Origin: a virus
IMG/VR virus record: IMGVR_UViG_3300035698_001390
Span: 1 to 34,904 of that record
DNA length: 34,904 nt
Strand: one strand, 5' to 3'
Shown: in pieces, positions 1-7,754 of the stretch
Numbering within the stretch: the stretch's first letter is position 1
Layout of the letters: each line of letters opens with the position of its first letter
Notes under the pieces: generated by a model
The model's database searches: none
Told to the model about the DNA's origin: nothing
The model's input: the letters and a program-made list of their open reading frames with translations, nothing else
Made by a program: the position numbers and the translations under genes

Positions 1-248
1 TCCTGAAACGGGCTGCGGATTTTCCCGGCGTCGATATCAGCCTCGGCGTCGTCGCCCCATTCTTCGGCGGCGCAGTCGTAGACCATATCCTGAAGGTCTT
101 CGATATCGTCCCAATCGAACGCCATTTCCACCTTATAGGACGGTGTTCCCTCGCGGCCTTTTTCATCCACGTAGGTATCTTTTTCCCACAGCGAAGCGTT
201 AATAAGACGCCCCTCGGGGGTTTCTGCTCGGTATGCTTCTTTAGCCAT
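1..248 (-). CDS. DUF2815-type ssDNA-binding protein, partial
   Basis: The first 82 codons of a leftward gene cut by the left edge. The start ATG (complement of 246-248) follows an AGAGAGGG ribosome binding site. The peptide begins MAKEAYRAETPEGRLI and continues with an acidic, aromatic stretch (AFDWDDIEDLQDMVYDC). DUF2815 proteins are phage single-strand DNA-binding-like proteins usually encoded next to DUF2800 nucleases, and a DUF2800 gene lies directly upstream here. The assignment rests on neighbourhood plus the general look of the N-terminus, so the family is likely but not certain. It has its own promoter at 287-314, which overlaps the 3' end of the upstream gene. Confidence 0.6.
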   Translation of the reverse strand, partial: MAKEAYRAETPEGRLINASLWEKDTYVDEKGREGTPSYKVEMAFDWDDIEDLQDMVYDCAAEEWGDDAEADIDAGKIRSPFQ

Positions 249-286
249 TTGGCCCTCTCTGGTTACGTTAAGTTTCGAGAATGCGT

Positions 287-314
287 ATAGTAAGAGCGCC
301 CTCTTCTACGTCAA
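287..314 (-). promoter_or_regulatory. leftward promoter for the DUF2815-type gene
   Basis: On the minus strand, TTGACG (309-314), a 16-base spacer and TACTAT (287-292). The -35 box overlaps the stop codon of the DUF2800 gene. It belongs to a set of leftward promoters in this window with the same 16-base spacing. Confidence 0.6.
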
Positions 315-1510
315 GCCTTTTTGCGGGGCTTGAACATCGATTTGACCTTCGGCCCTACGTCCGGCCTAGTGTCGTTTTCCTTCACCAGTTGCAGCCCGGT
401 ATCGGGCTTGAATGCGTACTTGGTGGTGAAGTCTTTACCCTTCGGGAGCTTGTCGATCTCCGCAGGGGATTTCAGTTTGGGTTCCGTTAAAGCCTTAGCG
501 CCGAAGGCTTTCTCCATCGCCTTTTCCGCAGTCTTCTTCCAAGTGCGGTTTGCGCGAGCCTTACCGAGCTTCCAGCCGGGGACCGTATGCCCCGCTGAAG
601 CACGGGCAAACCCTGTCTCACGCGCCGCCTTGCAAGCGACCTTGGCCACCAGTTCGAGTTCCAGCATCCTGCCGATCTGCTCGTTTGTAAGCTCCGCTGC
701 GCCTTTTTTAGCTTTCGCCATAACGTCGATCCAATATTCCAGTTCATCCAAGTCTTCAGCGATCTGCGGGCACGCTCTGAAACGCGCCGGGCAGAACCGG
801 CAGTGCTCCCCGCTCTTGGTCTCACGTGAGACCAGCGCGAGGTCCATGGCGGGTACAAGCTCCGCGTCGCACCATTCAACGAGGTCATCGACCGACATTT
901 TCCATGACCGAATAGGCCCGTCGAAATGAAAGCCTCGCGGCTGAGCGATGTACAGCACTACATTGTCCACGCCGTCCCAGAGGTTGAGCGTTTCGAGGAC
1001 CCCGATAGCGTAGTATTTCAACTGCGGGTTGTCCGTAGCTTCGACGACAATGCCTGCGCCGTGCTTGTAGTCCCACACATGCACCGTCCGGGCCTCTTCA
1101 TCCCAGTGCGTAAAATCACTGGTGCCGTAGAAAAGCTCATGTATCTCCGGGCAGTGAAACTTACGCTCCACCCAAGAATTACCTTGGTGCCGCTCCGGGT
1201 GCGCCGCTTCGATAGCTGAAACGAATTCCTGCACTGCGTCAGACATATCCTTGTCCACGACAAATTCGTTAAATTCCTTATCCTTGGCGTCGGCATCGTT
1301 TACGATGGTTTGCCCAATGCGCTGCCAAGGAGCCTCTTTACTCTCCAGACATTCCGCCGCCAGTGCATGCGCCGCTGTGCCCAGCGCCGCAAATTCGCTT
1401 TCCGTATCCTGCACGCCCTCGCTTAGAGAAACCGAGCCGGGGCATACCATCCATCGATATGCCCCGCTCGCTCCAAGCGGAGAATGCGCCAGAAGTGCAT
1501 CCCCGCTCAC
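311..1510 (-). CDS. DUF2800 RecB/Cas4-like nuclease
   Basis: A 399-residue protein of the DUF2800 type, a phage relative of the RecB/Cas4 nuclease fold. Visible motifs are the N-terminal Cys (MVCPGS, residue 23), GTAAHAL (44-50), GTSD (129-132), the catalytic VWDYKHG (145-151), QLKYYA (163-168) and a C-terminal CRFCPARFRAC cluster (Cys 237, 240, 247). With Cys23 this gives the four cysteines of an AddB/Cas4-type iron-sulfur cluster. It probably acts in phage replication or recombination with the neighbouring ssDNA-binding protein. The start is a GTG after GGAGG, 2 bases past the stop of the upstream gene, so the two are probably co-translated. Residues 227-231 (VSRET), just before the Cys cluster, are encoded by a copy of the 16-base palindrome. 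Confidence 0.85.
   Translation of the reverse strand: MSGDALLAHSPLGASGAYRWMVCPGSVSLSEGVQDTESEFAALGTAAHALAAECLESKEAPWQRIGQTIVNDADAKDKEFNEFVVDKDMSDAVQEFVSAIEAAHPERHQGNSWVERKFHCPEIHELFYGTSDFTHWDEEARTVHVWDYKHGAGIVVEATDNPQLKYYAIGVLETLNLWDGVDNVVLYIAQPRGFHFDGPIRSWKMSVDDLVEWCDAELVPAMDLALVSRETKSGEHCRFCPARFRACPQIAEDLDELEYWIDVMAKAKKGAAELTNEQIGRMLELELVAKVACKAARETGFARASAGHTVPGWKLGKARANRTWKKTAEKAMEKAFGAKALTEPKLKSPAEIDKLPKGKDFTTKYAFKPDTGLQLVKENDTRPDVGPKVKSMFKPRKKA
818..833. repeat. 16-base palindrome, copy 1 (intragenic)
   Basis: GGTCTCACGTGAGACC, perfect. Inside the DUF2800 nuclease gene, read as VSRET. Confidence 0.98.
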
Positions 1511-1512
1511 GC

Positions 1513-2049
1513 TTAGTCCTCCGCCGAAGTGGCGGCTTCAAGCTGGTCAAGGAACTCCTGCCGGACTCCATCTTCCAGTTCTTCGACACGGCCAACACCG
1601 AACTCCTCGATGAACTCCATGACGACTTCCGCCCCGAGAACTTCAGCGGCTTCCGACGCAGCCCGTGCAAGGTCCGCGTCCTTAATGGAAGCAGGCTCTT
1701 CGGCCTTCGCCTTGCCCCGGCGACCGCGCTTGGGCTTCTCTTCGGCTTCCGGCTCTTCGGTCTCCTCGACCTTGGACCGGCGACCGCGACCGCGCTTGGG
1801 TCCGGGTTCCGGCTCTTCTTCGGCCTCTTCAGCTTCAGTCTCCTCGACCTTGGACCGGCGACCGCGACGCCCGCGCTTGGGCTTCTCCTCCTCGGCAGCG
1901 TCTTCTGCTTCCGTCTGGTGGGCCTCTTCCATTTCTTCTTCCGTGGTCTCACGTGAGACCGGGCCGACCTGAGAAGCGAGCAACGCGATGATGCTCTCAA
2001 TTTCTTCGTCGTTTTCAACGCTGATAGTGATACTCGTAATTTTTGGCAT
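1513..2049 (-). CDS. mixed-charge repeat protein of unknown function
   Basis: A 178-residue protein I do not recognise. A short N-terminal segment (1-30, MPKITSITISVENDEE) is followed by the palindrome-encoded VSRET (31-35). A long low-complexity stretch (about 36-120) alternates acidic blocks (EETEAEEAEEEPE) with basic blocks (KPKRGRRGRRSK, three to four times). A compact C-terminal domain follows (about 121-178, ASIKDADLARAASEAAEVLG...). The basic blocks resemble AT-hook-like or nuclear-type DNA-binding tails but lack the canonical GRP core. The DNA itself is repetitive (about 1690-1880). The start is ATG after GGAGGG with a 7-base gap, the same ribosome binding site context (GGAGGGCAT-A/G-AGATGCC) as the gene at 3941-4657. 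Its own promoter is at 2086-2113. A DNA- or RNA-organising role next to replication genes is inference. Confidence 0.8.
   Translation of the reverse strand: MPKITSITISVENDEEIESIIALLASQVGPVSRETTEEEMEEAHQTEAEDAAEEEKPKRGRRGRRSKVEETEAEEAEEEPEPGPKRGRGRRSKVEETEEPEAEEKPKRGRRGKAKAEEPASIKDADLARAASEAAEVLGAEVVMEFIEEFGVGRVEELEDGVRQEFLDQLEAATSAED
1945..1960. repeat. 16-base palindrome, copy 2 (intragenic)
   Basis: Perfect copy in the mixed-charge repeat protein gene, read as VSRET. Confidence 0.98.
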
Positions 2050-2085
2050 CTCATGCCCTCCGTTAATTAAGTGTTTAGTTTCAGT

Positions 2086-2113
2086 AGGTTAGCACGTTAA
2101 TCGCGCACGTCAA
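2086..2113 (-). promoter_or_regulatory. leftward promoter for the repeat protein and nuclease
   Basis: Minus-strand TTGACG (2108-2113), a 16-base spacer and TAACCT (2086-2091). It lies across the 3' end of the SNF2 helicase gene. The -10 is weaker than in its sister promoters. Confidence 0.5.
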
Positions 2114-3554
2114 GAGTTTCATGGATAGCCACATCTTTGCTTATGACCGATCCTAAGACCCTCTCATCCGTAGAGTCGGGGACAACGAGCATGTGGCCTA
2201 TAACCCTGTCGCCCTTCGCCCCGAGCCTATGAATTCTGTCAAGTAGTTGGTCGTTCTTGCCCGGCACCCAGTACGGCTCCGGCAGTATTACGTGGGCGGC
2301 GGCAGTCAACGTCCACCCCTCGCCCAGTGGAAGCATTTGCCCCAGAATGAATGTGATATCCGGGTCGTTCTGGAAGTCGTCAACCGCTTGCTGCTTGGCC
2401 TTGGACGAGGTGCCGCCGTCCATGTAGACCAGCCCGTGATGCTTTAGGTTCTCGCGCAAGTAGTCCAGCACTGAATGGTGCCATGCCCCTATCACGATCT
2501 TGTCTACGCCCTCGCGTATAAGTTCCTCAACGTATTCCACCATCGCCGGGGCTTTCGCCTCACCCAAAAGCCTGCGAGCGGTGCTTATCTCACCGTCGAT
2601 AGGAATGGTCGTATCAAATTTCTCGCCCTCCATCTCGTAGAGCTTCTCCACCTTGCGCCACCCCGGATGATTAAGCGCCTTCTTCATGCCCGGAGTAATG
2701 GACAGCGGGTGCATGTGCCACTGCCGCTTGGGAAGTTCTTTTAGCACGTGCTCTTTCAAGCGCCGCACCATAACCCGGCTGCGCAGCCGGTGCCGTAGGT
2801 CTTCGAGGTTCCTCGGCACGTTGCGCACTTCGTCGGACCAGTGAGGGCCGTACTTCCATACCGGATCGCCTCGCTCGTCTTCGGTGAGGTACTTGCTCGT
2901 AATAAAGCCCTCGCCGCGCTCGTAGTAGAACTCCCTGAACTCCTCCACGCTGCACTGGTTGATGGTCTCCCAATCAAGCAGCCGAATAGCGTTGTAGCAT
3001 TCAATGGGCTGGTTGGGCAGGATCGTCCCGCTCGCCATAGTTACCCGGCCACAGACAGAGTGCAGCCCGTCCTCCGCGCAGATAGCTTGCGTTCGGTTGT
3101 TGCCCTTGGGGTCCTTCAGGTAATGGGCCTCGTCCAATATCAGGTTATCCCACCGCATATCCAGAAGCGCCCATAGAATGTCTTTGTTCCGCAGCATGTC
3201 GTAAGAAGTGATGACGTAGTGCGCCTGCGGGCTTACTCCGTCGCTGGCTTTCAGGATTGGGTAGGTGCGCACGTTCTCCTGCATCGACCAGTGCCAGATT
3301 TCCCGCTCCCAGTTCAGCCGTAAACTCGCCGGGCAGATAACGAGGGTACGCTTGGCCTCGATTGCGTTGCTGACTAAGATGCATTCTGCCGTCTTGCCCA
3401 GCCCCGGAGCGTCACCAAAGAGCGCGTTGTCTCTGCCTAGGTGGTACTCCACCCCGGCTAGCTGGTACTGCCTAGGCTCTAGCCCTGTGGGAGCTGGAGC
3501 ATGATAGAATTTAGGCCGAGTAGCCCAACTGGCGTCGATTGCGTAACTGCTCAT
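2097..3554 (-). CDS. SNF2-family DEAH helicase
   Basis: A 485-residue superfamily 2 ATPase. It shows motif I FGDAPGLGKT (46-55), motif Ia ICPASLRLNW (73-82), motif II LDEAH (140-144), motif III MASGT, and the C-terminal motif VI QLLDRIHRLGAKG in place of the usual QAxxRxHRxGQ. It resembles the short SMARCAL1/HARP-like helicases common in phage replication modules with DUF2800, DUF2815 and a DNA polymerase. It probably remodels forks or anneals strands. The start ATG overlaps the stop of the upstream zinc protein as ATGA (3551-3554), so translation is probably coupled. The length is complete for this compact class. Confidence 0.9.
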   Translation of the reverse strand: MSSYAIDASWATRPKFYHAPAPTGLEPRQYQLAGVEYHLGRDNALFGDAPGLGKTAECILVSNAIEAKRTLVICPASLRLNWEREIWHWSMQENVRTYPILKASDGVSPQAHYVITSYDMLRNKDILWALLDMRWDNLILDEAHYLKDPKGNNRTQAICAEDGLHSVCGRVTMASGTILPNQPIECYNAIRLLDWETINQCSVEEFREFYYERGEGFITSKYLTEDERGDPVWKYGPHWSDEVRNVPRNLEDLRHRLRSRVMVRRLKEHVLKELPKRQWHMHPLSITPGMKKALNHPGWRKVEKLYEMEGEKFDTTIPIDGEISTARRLLGEAKAPAMVEYVEELIREGVDKIVIGAWHHSVLDYLRENLKHHGLVYMDGGTSSKAKQQAVDDFQNDPDITFILGQMLPLGEGWTLTAAAHVILPEPYWVPGKNDQLLDRIHRLGAKGDRVIGHMLVVPDSTDERVLGSVISKDVAIHETLDVRD

Positions 3555-3811
3555 TTCTCTCCCGCCTTTGCCTCAAGCGCTTCGATGCGGTCCAGCAGAT
3601 GAAGGATGGCTTCATTCACTGTTCGCTCCCGCTCATGCCCTCCAGCACCTTCGCAAATATAGCATTCTATCCACTGTTCTTTGCGGCGCGGGGTAAAGCC
3701 TCTAAGGACGGGACTGGCCATGGTCTTGTGCTTAACGAGTTTGCTGCCGCCCCCGTCGCATTCGCTACATTTTTCGAAGACGCAGAGCCTTCCGTCGAAA
3801 TCGTCAAACAT
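3551..3811 (-). CDS. small zinc-binding protein
   Basis: An 86-residue protein starting MFDDFDGRLCVFEKC, with two CxxC pairs (CSEC, about residues 15-18; CYIC, about 50-53) that suggest a DnaJ-type or zinc-ribbon fold. It ends in a short coiled-coil-like helix (LLDRIEALEAKAGEK). I chose ATG 3811, which has GGAGGG 8 bases upstream, over the longer GTG reading that begins inside the palindrome at 3831-3846. The stop overlaps the helicase start as ATGA. A helicase accessory role is inferred only from this coupling. Confidence 0.75.
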   Translation of the reverse strand: MFDDFDGRLCVFEKCSECDGGGSKLVKHKTMASPVLRGFTPRRKEQWIECYICEGAGGHERERTVNEAILHLLDRIEALEAKAGEK

Positions 3812-3830
3812 CGGATTTGCCCTCCGTTGT

Positions 3831-3846
3831 GGTCTCACGTGAGACC
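3831..3846. repeat. 16-base palindrome, copy 3 (intergenic)
   Basis: Perfect copy, 19 bases before the ATG of the small zinc protein and 3 bases past the terminator T-run. Confidence 0.98.
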
Positions 3847-3849
3847 TTT

Positions 3850-3890
3850 AAAAAAAAGTGCCGGTCGCGACTTGTCAAAGGTCCACCGGC
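3850..3890 (-). terminator. leftward rho-independent terminator
   Basis: Read on the minus strand, GCCGGT (3885-3890) pairs with ACCGGC (3860-3865), followed by ACT and an eight-T run (3850-3857). It lies just after the basic-protein gene at 3941. The loop contains TTGACA, so weak promoter activity for the zinc protein/helicase pair is possible, but no good -10 follows. Confidence 0.6.
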
Positions 3891-3940
3891 TCTGAGGGGC
3901 AGGAAAGGAATTAACCGCCTTCAGGGATCGAGCGAGGTAG

Positions 3941-4657
3941 TTAGTCGTCCAGCCTCGCGGCCTTGATCTTCTTACCGAGAAGGACGATCTCCGCCCCGGT
4001 GGAAGCCGCCGCGTGACCCAGAAACGCCATCTTTTCCTTCGGAGAGAGGTCTTCGAAGGAGTCCACGGCGCGGTCCAGTTTCGGCGTGTCGGCGGGGATG
4101 ATTTCGACGCCCCGATTTTTCGCCTGAGCTTTCATGATGCGCAACGCTTCATCGTCGGAAAGCGAGGACATCATCTTCGCCGGAGAAAGCTGGGCCGGAG
4201 CCTTGCTGCCTTCGGACTTCTTCTTGTCGCGGTTCTTCTGGTTGTCCGACTTGTTCCGGGTGCGCATGTCTTCGAGCGCCTGAGCCGGGTTATCGGACTG
4301 ACCAATCGTCGCCAGTTTGCGGACGGTTTCGTAAGCCTGTTCGACGTGTTCGGTGCACCATTCCTTGAAGTTCACCTTTTCATCGACGCAGAAATCCTTG
4401 GCGTCGCCCAGACGGATCGCAGCAGCAAGACGATGATCGTCGGCCTGACTGTCGGCCTTCGCCGCTTTTTCGAGCCGGACGTTGATTTCCTTCGCCATCG
4501 GATTGAGCTTATTGTCAACCAGCTCGATCTTCGCGGCCTTTTTGACGGCGACCGCTTCGGCGCGGGCCTTCTGCATCTTGGCCATGTTGGCTTTCTTCTG
4601 GGCCTCGGTAAGAGGCTTCGCTTTGGCTTTCGCCTTGGTCTTCGTTTTCGTCGGCAT
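3941..4657 (-). CDS. basic DNA-binding-like protein, paralog A
   Basis: A 238-residue protein with a Lys/Ala-rich tail (MPTKTKTKAKAKAKPLTEAQ), a central core and a C-terminal domain. The core (about residues 50-145) is strongly similar to that of the rightward gene at 13179-14048. Shared segments include the pattern RL-AAIR-x3-AK-x2-C and the blocks YETVRKLATIG / FETVRKLATIG and PAQALEDMRTRN / PAQALEDFRSRN. The AAIRLGDAKDFC...NFKEW...AYETVRKL layout recalls the DUF3102-type phage and plasmid proteins, a family of unclear function; this is a loose match. I prefer ATG 4657 (GGAGGG, 7-base gap) to the upstream ATG at 4696. It has its own promoter (4709-4736) with a palindrome copy just upstream of the -35, and a terminator follows at 3850-3890. 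It is a candidate binder of the palindrome, by inference only. Confidence 0.8.
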   Translation of the reverse strand: MPTKTKTKAKAKAKPLTEAQKKANMAKMQKARAEAVAVKKAAKIELVDNKLNPMAKEINVRLEKAAKADSQADDHRLAAAIRLGDAKDFCVDEKVNFKEWCTEHVEQAYETVRKLATIGQSDNPAQALEDMRTRNKSDNQKNRDKKKSEGSKAPAQLSPAKMMSSLSDDEALRIMKAQAKNRGVEIIPADTPKLDRAVDSFEDLSPKEKMAFLGHAAASTGAEIVLLGKKIKAARLDD

Positions 4658-4708
4658 CTTATGCCCTCCGGTTTGTGTTTGCTTCGCGCTCATCATTGAA
4701 CGATTAGG

Positions 4709-4736
4709 AGAATACGCTTTTTACTACGCTAGTCAA
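4709..4736 (-). promoter_or_regulatory. leftward promoter for basic paralog A
   Basis: Minus-strand TTGACT (4731-4736), a 16-base spacer and TATTCT (4709-4714). A palindrome copy (4745-4760) ends 8 bases upstream of the -35, a position typical for an activator or repressor site. Confidence 0.65.
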
Positions 4737-4744
4737 TACCCCTT

Positions 4745-4760
4745 GGTCTCACGTGAGACC
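4745..4760. repeat. 16-base palindrome, copy 4 (promoter side)
   Basis: Perfect copy, 8 bases upstream of the -35 of basic paralog A; its last base belongs to the primase-polymerase stop codon. Confidence 0.98.
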
Positions 4761-6727
4761 TAGGTGACGGGCGGCATGAACCGCCAGACTTCTTTATCCG
4801 CGTCCCAGAACTTACCCGACTCCGTACCCTCGGGATTTGGCCGCAGATTATTTAAATAATTTTTGGTTATGGTTTGCGCCGCCATTCCAAGAGTGCGCCC
4901 GTCTTCGTCCTTATGGGCCTCCATTAACGTAGCTAGCCTGTTCTGCTTTAGCTCCTCGCGAGGGCGAGACTTCAACACCTCTAGGCATACCTTATCCACC
5001 ACTGACAGCGCGGCCTTGGCGTTCTTGTGCTTGCGCTCGTCGGTGGTAGTCTTCGCCTCGTCCGGCACGTCTTCTCTATCCGTCGAGGCCATAACTAGAC
5101 TGGTCTCATCCAGCCCTATCTGGATCGTCTTAGCCTCCGCCCATCTTGATTTACCCCACTCCTCGGCGTCTTTCTGCTTGAGCATGTCCAGTTTTACAAA
5201 GCTTTCTTTAGCCTCTAGCGAGATTATAACATCCGGGTCGGCCTCAAACACTGAGGAACCCCTAGGCCCCGATCCGCCGTCCTTCGATACATGGTGAAGC
5301 CCCAGCACACTAGCGCCAAGCCGCCGCTGGAACATCTCAACCAATGCGGTAAACCCGCTGGCGTGTTCCTGCGTGTTCTCATTCAACCCCTGCATTGCAC
5401 GGCCCACCGTATCAAGCACGATAAGCGGATATTTTTCATATCGATCCAGCAGCATATCTATGAGCGCGTCCACTTCTTCGCCCCCGTCTGACACTCGCGC
5501 CACGGGGTCAATCAATAGCACGTCTTTAACCTTGCGCCCGCCGTAGTGAAATTGCTCCCACGCTTTGATGCGTTGGCGAAAGCCGCCCCGCCCTTCACCG
5601 ATCATAAAAATAACCGGCCCGGTAACTTCCCCCGGCTCAAAGAAGCCGCGCCAAGGCTCCCATGGGTGCCCTCCCGTGGCCACAGTCAGGGCCGCGTCTA
5701 TCGCCAAGAACGTCTTCTTCGACCCCGGAGGCCCCACGATTAAGCCATAGCTCTCTTCAGGCAGGAAACCGGGCAGCAGCCACTTGGGCGCTTGGATAGC
5801 TTCCATCCCGTCGCGGTCCACTATTCGGAACCGGCCAACTTTAACTTCTGTGCCTTCCCCCATCTCTTTGACGGAGGGCTTGAAGTGCAGCGCTATTTTA
5901 GCGACCTGATAAGCGGGAGTGACATTCCCCGGTGGCGAAGTGTTGTACTCGTAACCGTTAGCTACCTTCGCCGCGAGATCGTCATAATCCCACGGCGGCA
6001 GACAGCGTTCATTCCAGTGTTCCCATAGCACTTCCAGCGCGGTCTCAGGCGATAGCCCGTGCGATTTCATCATAGCGGCAGCGGCGTAGGTTTTGTTGTC
6101 CCCTCCCCGGCCTTCTACAGCTAGGTCCGCTTCTTCTTTGAGCCACTTAATCGCCAGTGCTACGTTTTGGTCTAGGTCTGGCGCTATTAGCCACTCGTCG
6201 CGTTTCTCGTCCTTATCTCTGTTACCTGCGCGGGCTAAGTCTGCGAGGGTCTGGGGGCGAAAAGCGGGCTTGCCCTCTTTCTCCCATTTGTATGATCCGT
6301 CTACCGTGGCGCTGGGGGGCAGAAGCACGTACCCGTGGAAGCACCTGATATCGATATGTTCGGAGACTTTGCTGGATGAGTTTGCGATAGGTTTGTCATT
6401 TGCGCTTAGCTGGTAGAACTCATGCACTCCGCCTCTAGGCGTCCGCGTGAGAAGCCCGGTGGAGGGTAAGTCCTCTCCCATTTCATCTTGTAGCTTCTCC
6501 CTGTCTGAGCCGGGGTCATAGTCCACGACCATAAACCCAGCATCCCAGCAGTGCATAGCTATGTTCGCTCCGGGCCAGCGCTCCCACCATCGGCGTATCT
6601 GGTCTTGGTCCGTGGTTGCGCTTACCACTCCGCCCTTTACGTAGGGTTCTTTATTAGCTCTACAAGGAAAGACAGGCCATCCTTGCTCTGCATACTTTAG
6701 CGCAGCTTCTAACATATTAGATTTCAC
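4760..6727 (-). CDS. primase-polymerase / RepA-like ATPase
   Basis: A 655-residue replication protein. The N-terminal bifunctional primase-polymerase domain (about 1-180) shows GWPVFPCRANKEP (16-28), catalytic VVDYD (67-71), TRTPRGGVHEFY (94-105) and a later HGYVLLPPS (131-139). A middle helical linker follows. Then comes a RecA/RepA-like ATPase with Walker A GPPGSKKT (332-339), GEGRGG (377-382), Walker B PLIVLD (434-439) and LHHVSKDG (477-484). It probably primes and unwinds at the phage origin. The GTG start at 6727 has GAGGGA about 6 bases upstream; an ATG lies 4 codons further in. The final base of the palindrome at 4745-4760 is part of the stop codon. Its promoter is at 6756-6783. Confidence 0.9.
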   Translation of the reverse strand: MKSNMLEAALKYAEQGWPVFPCRANKEPYVKGGVVSATTDQDQIRRWWERWPGANIAMHCWDAGFMVVDYDPGSDREKLQDEMGEDLPSTGLLTRTPRGGVHEFYQLSANDKPIANSSSKVSEHIDIRCFHGYVLLPPSATVDGSYKWEKEGKPAFRPQTLADLARAGNRDKDEKRDEWLIAPDLDQNVALAIKWLKEEADLAVEGRGGDNKTYAAAAMMKSHGLSPETALEVLWEHWNERCLPPWDYDDLAAKVANGYEYNTSPPGNVTPAYQVAKIALHFKPSVKEMGEGTEVKVGRFRIVDRDGMEAIQAPKWLLPGFLPEESYGLIVGPPGSKKTFLAIDAALTVATGGHPWEPWRGFFEPGEVTGPVIFMIGEGRGGFRQRIKAWEQFHYGGRKVKDVLLIDPVARVSDGGEEVDALIDMLLDRYEKYPLIVLDTVGRAMQGLNENTQEHASGFTALVEMFQRRLGASVLGLHHVSKDGGSGPRGSSVFEADPDVIISLEAKESFVKLDMLKQKDAEEWGKSRWAEAKTIQIGLDETSLVMASTDREDVPDEAKTTTDERKHKNAKAALSVVDKVCLEVLKSRPREELKQNRLATLMEAHKDEDGRTLGMAAQTITKNYLNNLRPNPEGTESGKFWDADKEVWRFMPPVT

Positions 6728-6755
6728 TTGGAGTCCCTCGGGAATTACAGTGTGT

Positions 6756-6783
6756 ATACTACGGCGCTACTGCGAAGAGTCAT
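6756..6783 (-). promoter_or_regulatory. leftward promoter for the primase-polymerase
   Basis: Minus-strand ATGACT (6778-6783), a 16-base spacer and TAGTAT (6756-6761), overlapping the last codon of the HTH gene. The -35 has one mismatch to its sisters. Confidence 0.5.
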
Positions 6784-7160
6784 CTGATTACTTTAGAGCA
6801 GCCCTCGCAGAGCCTATTACCAATCCACGAAGACTTGAAGTCGTTTTGGCACCTCAAGCACCTCCGCACCTCGTACTCCCCATTCCTCGCGCCCCGGTGG
6901 CCCATAACCCCCCTCGGGCCTCGCCTGAGCTTGGCCGGGGCTTCCACCGGGAGGCCGTCATAGCTCCGCGCCTTCATCTTCATGTCCCCTAACCCGTTAA
7001 ACCCGCCCCGGTGGGATAAGCCTATGACAGTGTTCGCGCTGACACCGAAATTTTCTGCCATCTCTTTGCCCGTCGCACCGGGATTCTTCGCCAGATACGC
7101 CAGCATATCGCCGTAAGTAGGATTGCCTGCGCGCATTGCAGGAACTTCTATCATCATCAT
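6780..7160 (-). CDS. HTH protein with C-terminal zinc ribbon
   Basis: A 126-residue protein. Residues about 15-55 form a helix-turn-helix (DMLAYLAKNPGATGKEMAEN, then FGVSANTVIGL) of the winged type used by transcription regulators. A basic linker follows (KLRRGPRGVMGHRG), then a zinc ribbon (CLRCQ...CEGC). This layout occurs in small phage DNA-binding proteins. The start ATG overlaps the upstream stop as ATGA (7157-7160) behind GGAGGAGGA, so translation is coupled to the gene at 7157-7501. It is a second in-window candidate for a regulator of phage genes. Confidence 0.75.
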   Translation of the reverse strand: MMMIEVPAMRAGNPTYGDMLAYLAKNPGATGKEMAENFGVSANTVIGLSHRGGFNGLGDMKMKARSYDGLPVEAPAKLRRGPRGVMGHRGARNGEYEVRRCLRCQNDFKSSWIGNRLCEGCSKVIR

Positions 7161-7501
7161 TTGTCCTCCTCCTCGGTCTCACGTGAGACCTCTTCATCCT
7201 CGTACTCAATCGGGAGCGCTGCGGCCATCTCATCGCACCACTTTTGCATATCATCGATAGCTTCCCCGATTTTTCCTCGCGTGTATTTCTTGCCGGTGTG
7301 CTCTCCCGCCGCCGCGAGCAAGTTTTTCAGGGGGTGCTTGTTCAGGCGCATCCCCATTCGCCACCCCTTGAGCGACTGCTTCACTACCAGCGCTCGGTAC
7401 AGGCGCACGCCGCCTTTCCCTACGAACGAAGGCCCGCCTTGGTGGTGCACCGTCACGTAACTGTCATCTCCCTTAGCCATGCCTTGCTCTCCCTTAGCCA
7501 T
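7157..7501 (-). CDS. phage protein of unknown function with duplicated start
   Basis: A 114-residue protein beginning MAKGEQGMAKGDDSYVTVHH. The start region is a 21-base tandem duplication (7468-7509), so two identical AGGGAG-spaced ATG starts exist, at 7501 and 7480. The upstream gene stops 5 bases inside the first start, which suggests coupling to the 7501 ATG. The body (SFVGKGGVRLYRALVVKQSL, then KGWRMGMRLNKHP) resembles common small phage proteins of unknown role. The last residues contain palindrome-encoded VSRET before an acidic tail (EEEDK). A longer reading from 7585 is possible but unsupported. Confidence 0.75.
   Translation of the reverse strand: MAKGEQGMAKGDDSYVTVHHQGGPSFVGKGGVRLYRALVVKQSLKGWRMGMRLNKHPLKNLLAAAGEHTGKKYTRGKIGEAIDDMQKWCDEMAAALPIEYEDEEVSRETEEEDK
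7175..7190. repeat. 16-base palindrome, copy 5 (intragenic)
   Basis: Perfect copy near the 3' end of the gene at 7157-7501, read as VSRET. Confidence 0.98.
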
Positions 7502-7509
7502 GCCTTGCT
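7468..7509. repeat. 21-base tandem duplication of RBS and start codon
   Basis: Units 7468-7488 and 7489-7509 are identical. Each carries, on the minus strand, AGGGAG, a 7-base spacer, ATG and the codons for Ala and Lys. Confidence 0.9.
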
Positions 7510-7754
7510 CTCCCTGATTGGAGGTGGTCCACACTGCGCCGCTTCCCTTCCAGCGCCCTGCAATAGTCGCAGTTGCTCTCAGCATGGCATCTGTGATTGC
7601 TTTCCTGCTGGTGCTTGCGGCACAGGCTTAGATGGTGCTGGCGCTCCCGCCACTCGGCGGCTTCTCTATCCCGCCTCTCCTCATCGAACTGCTTCTGGAT
7701 TTCGTCGCTGTACTTGTACGCGAAGCGCACCTTGGCTATGAGTTTCCCTATCAT
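7494..7754 (-). CDS. small Cys/His-rich protein
   Basis: An 86-residue protein starting MIGKLIAKVRFAYKYSDEIQ, with a charged helix (FDEERRDREAAEWRERQHH) and scattered Cys/His (SLCRKHQQ, HRCHAESNCDYC) that could bind a metal. ATG 7754 has AGGGGG upstream and overlaps the previous stop as ATGA (7751-7754). The 3' end overlaps the next gene by 8 bases. No family was recognised. Confidence 0.65.
   Translation of the reverse strand: MIGKLIAKVRFAYKYSDEIQKQFDEERRDREAAEWRERQHHLSLCRKHQQESNHRCHAESNCDYCRALEGKRRSVDHLQSGRARHG

Noticed and set aside
1338-2054. Arg/Ser-rich open frames opposite or shifted to the repeat protein
   Set aside because: Shadow frames of the repetitive gene at 1513-2049, with no ribosome binding site and biased composition.
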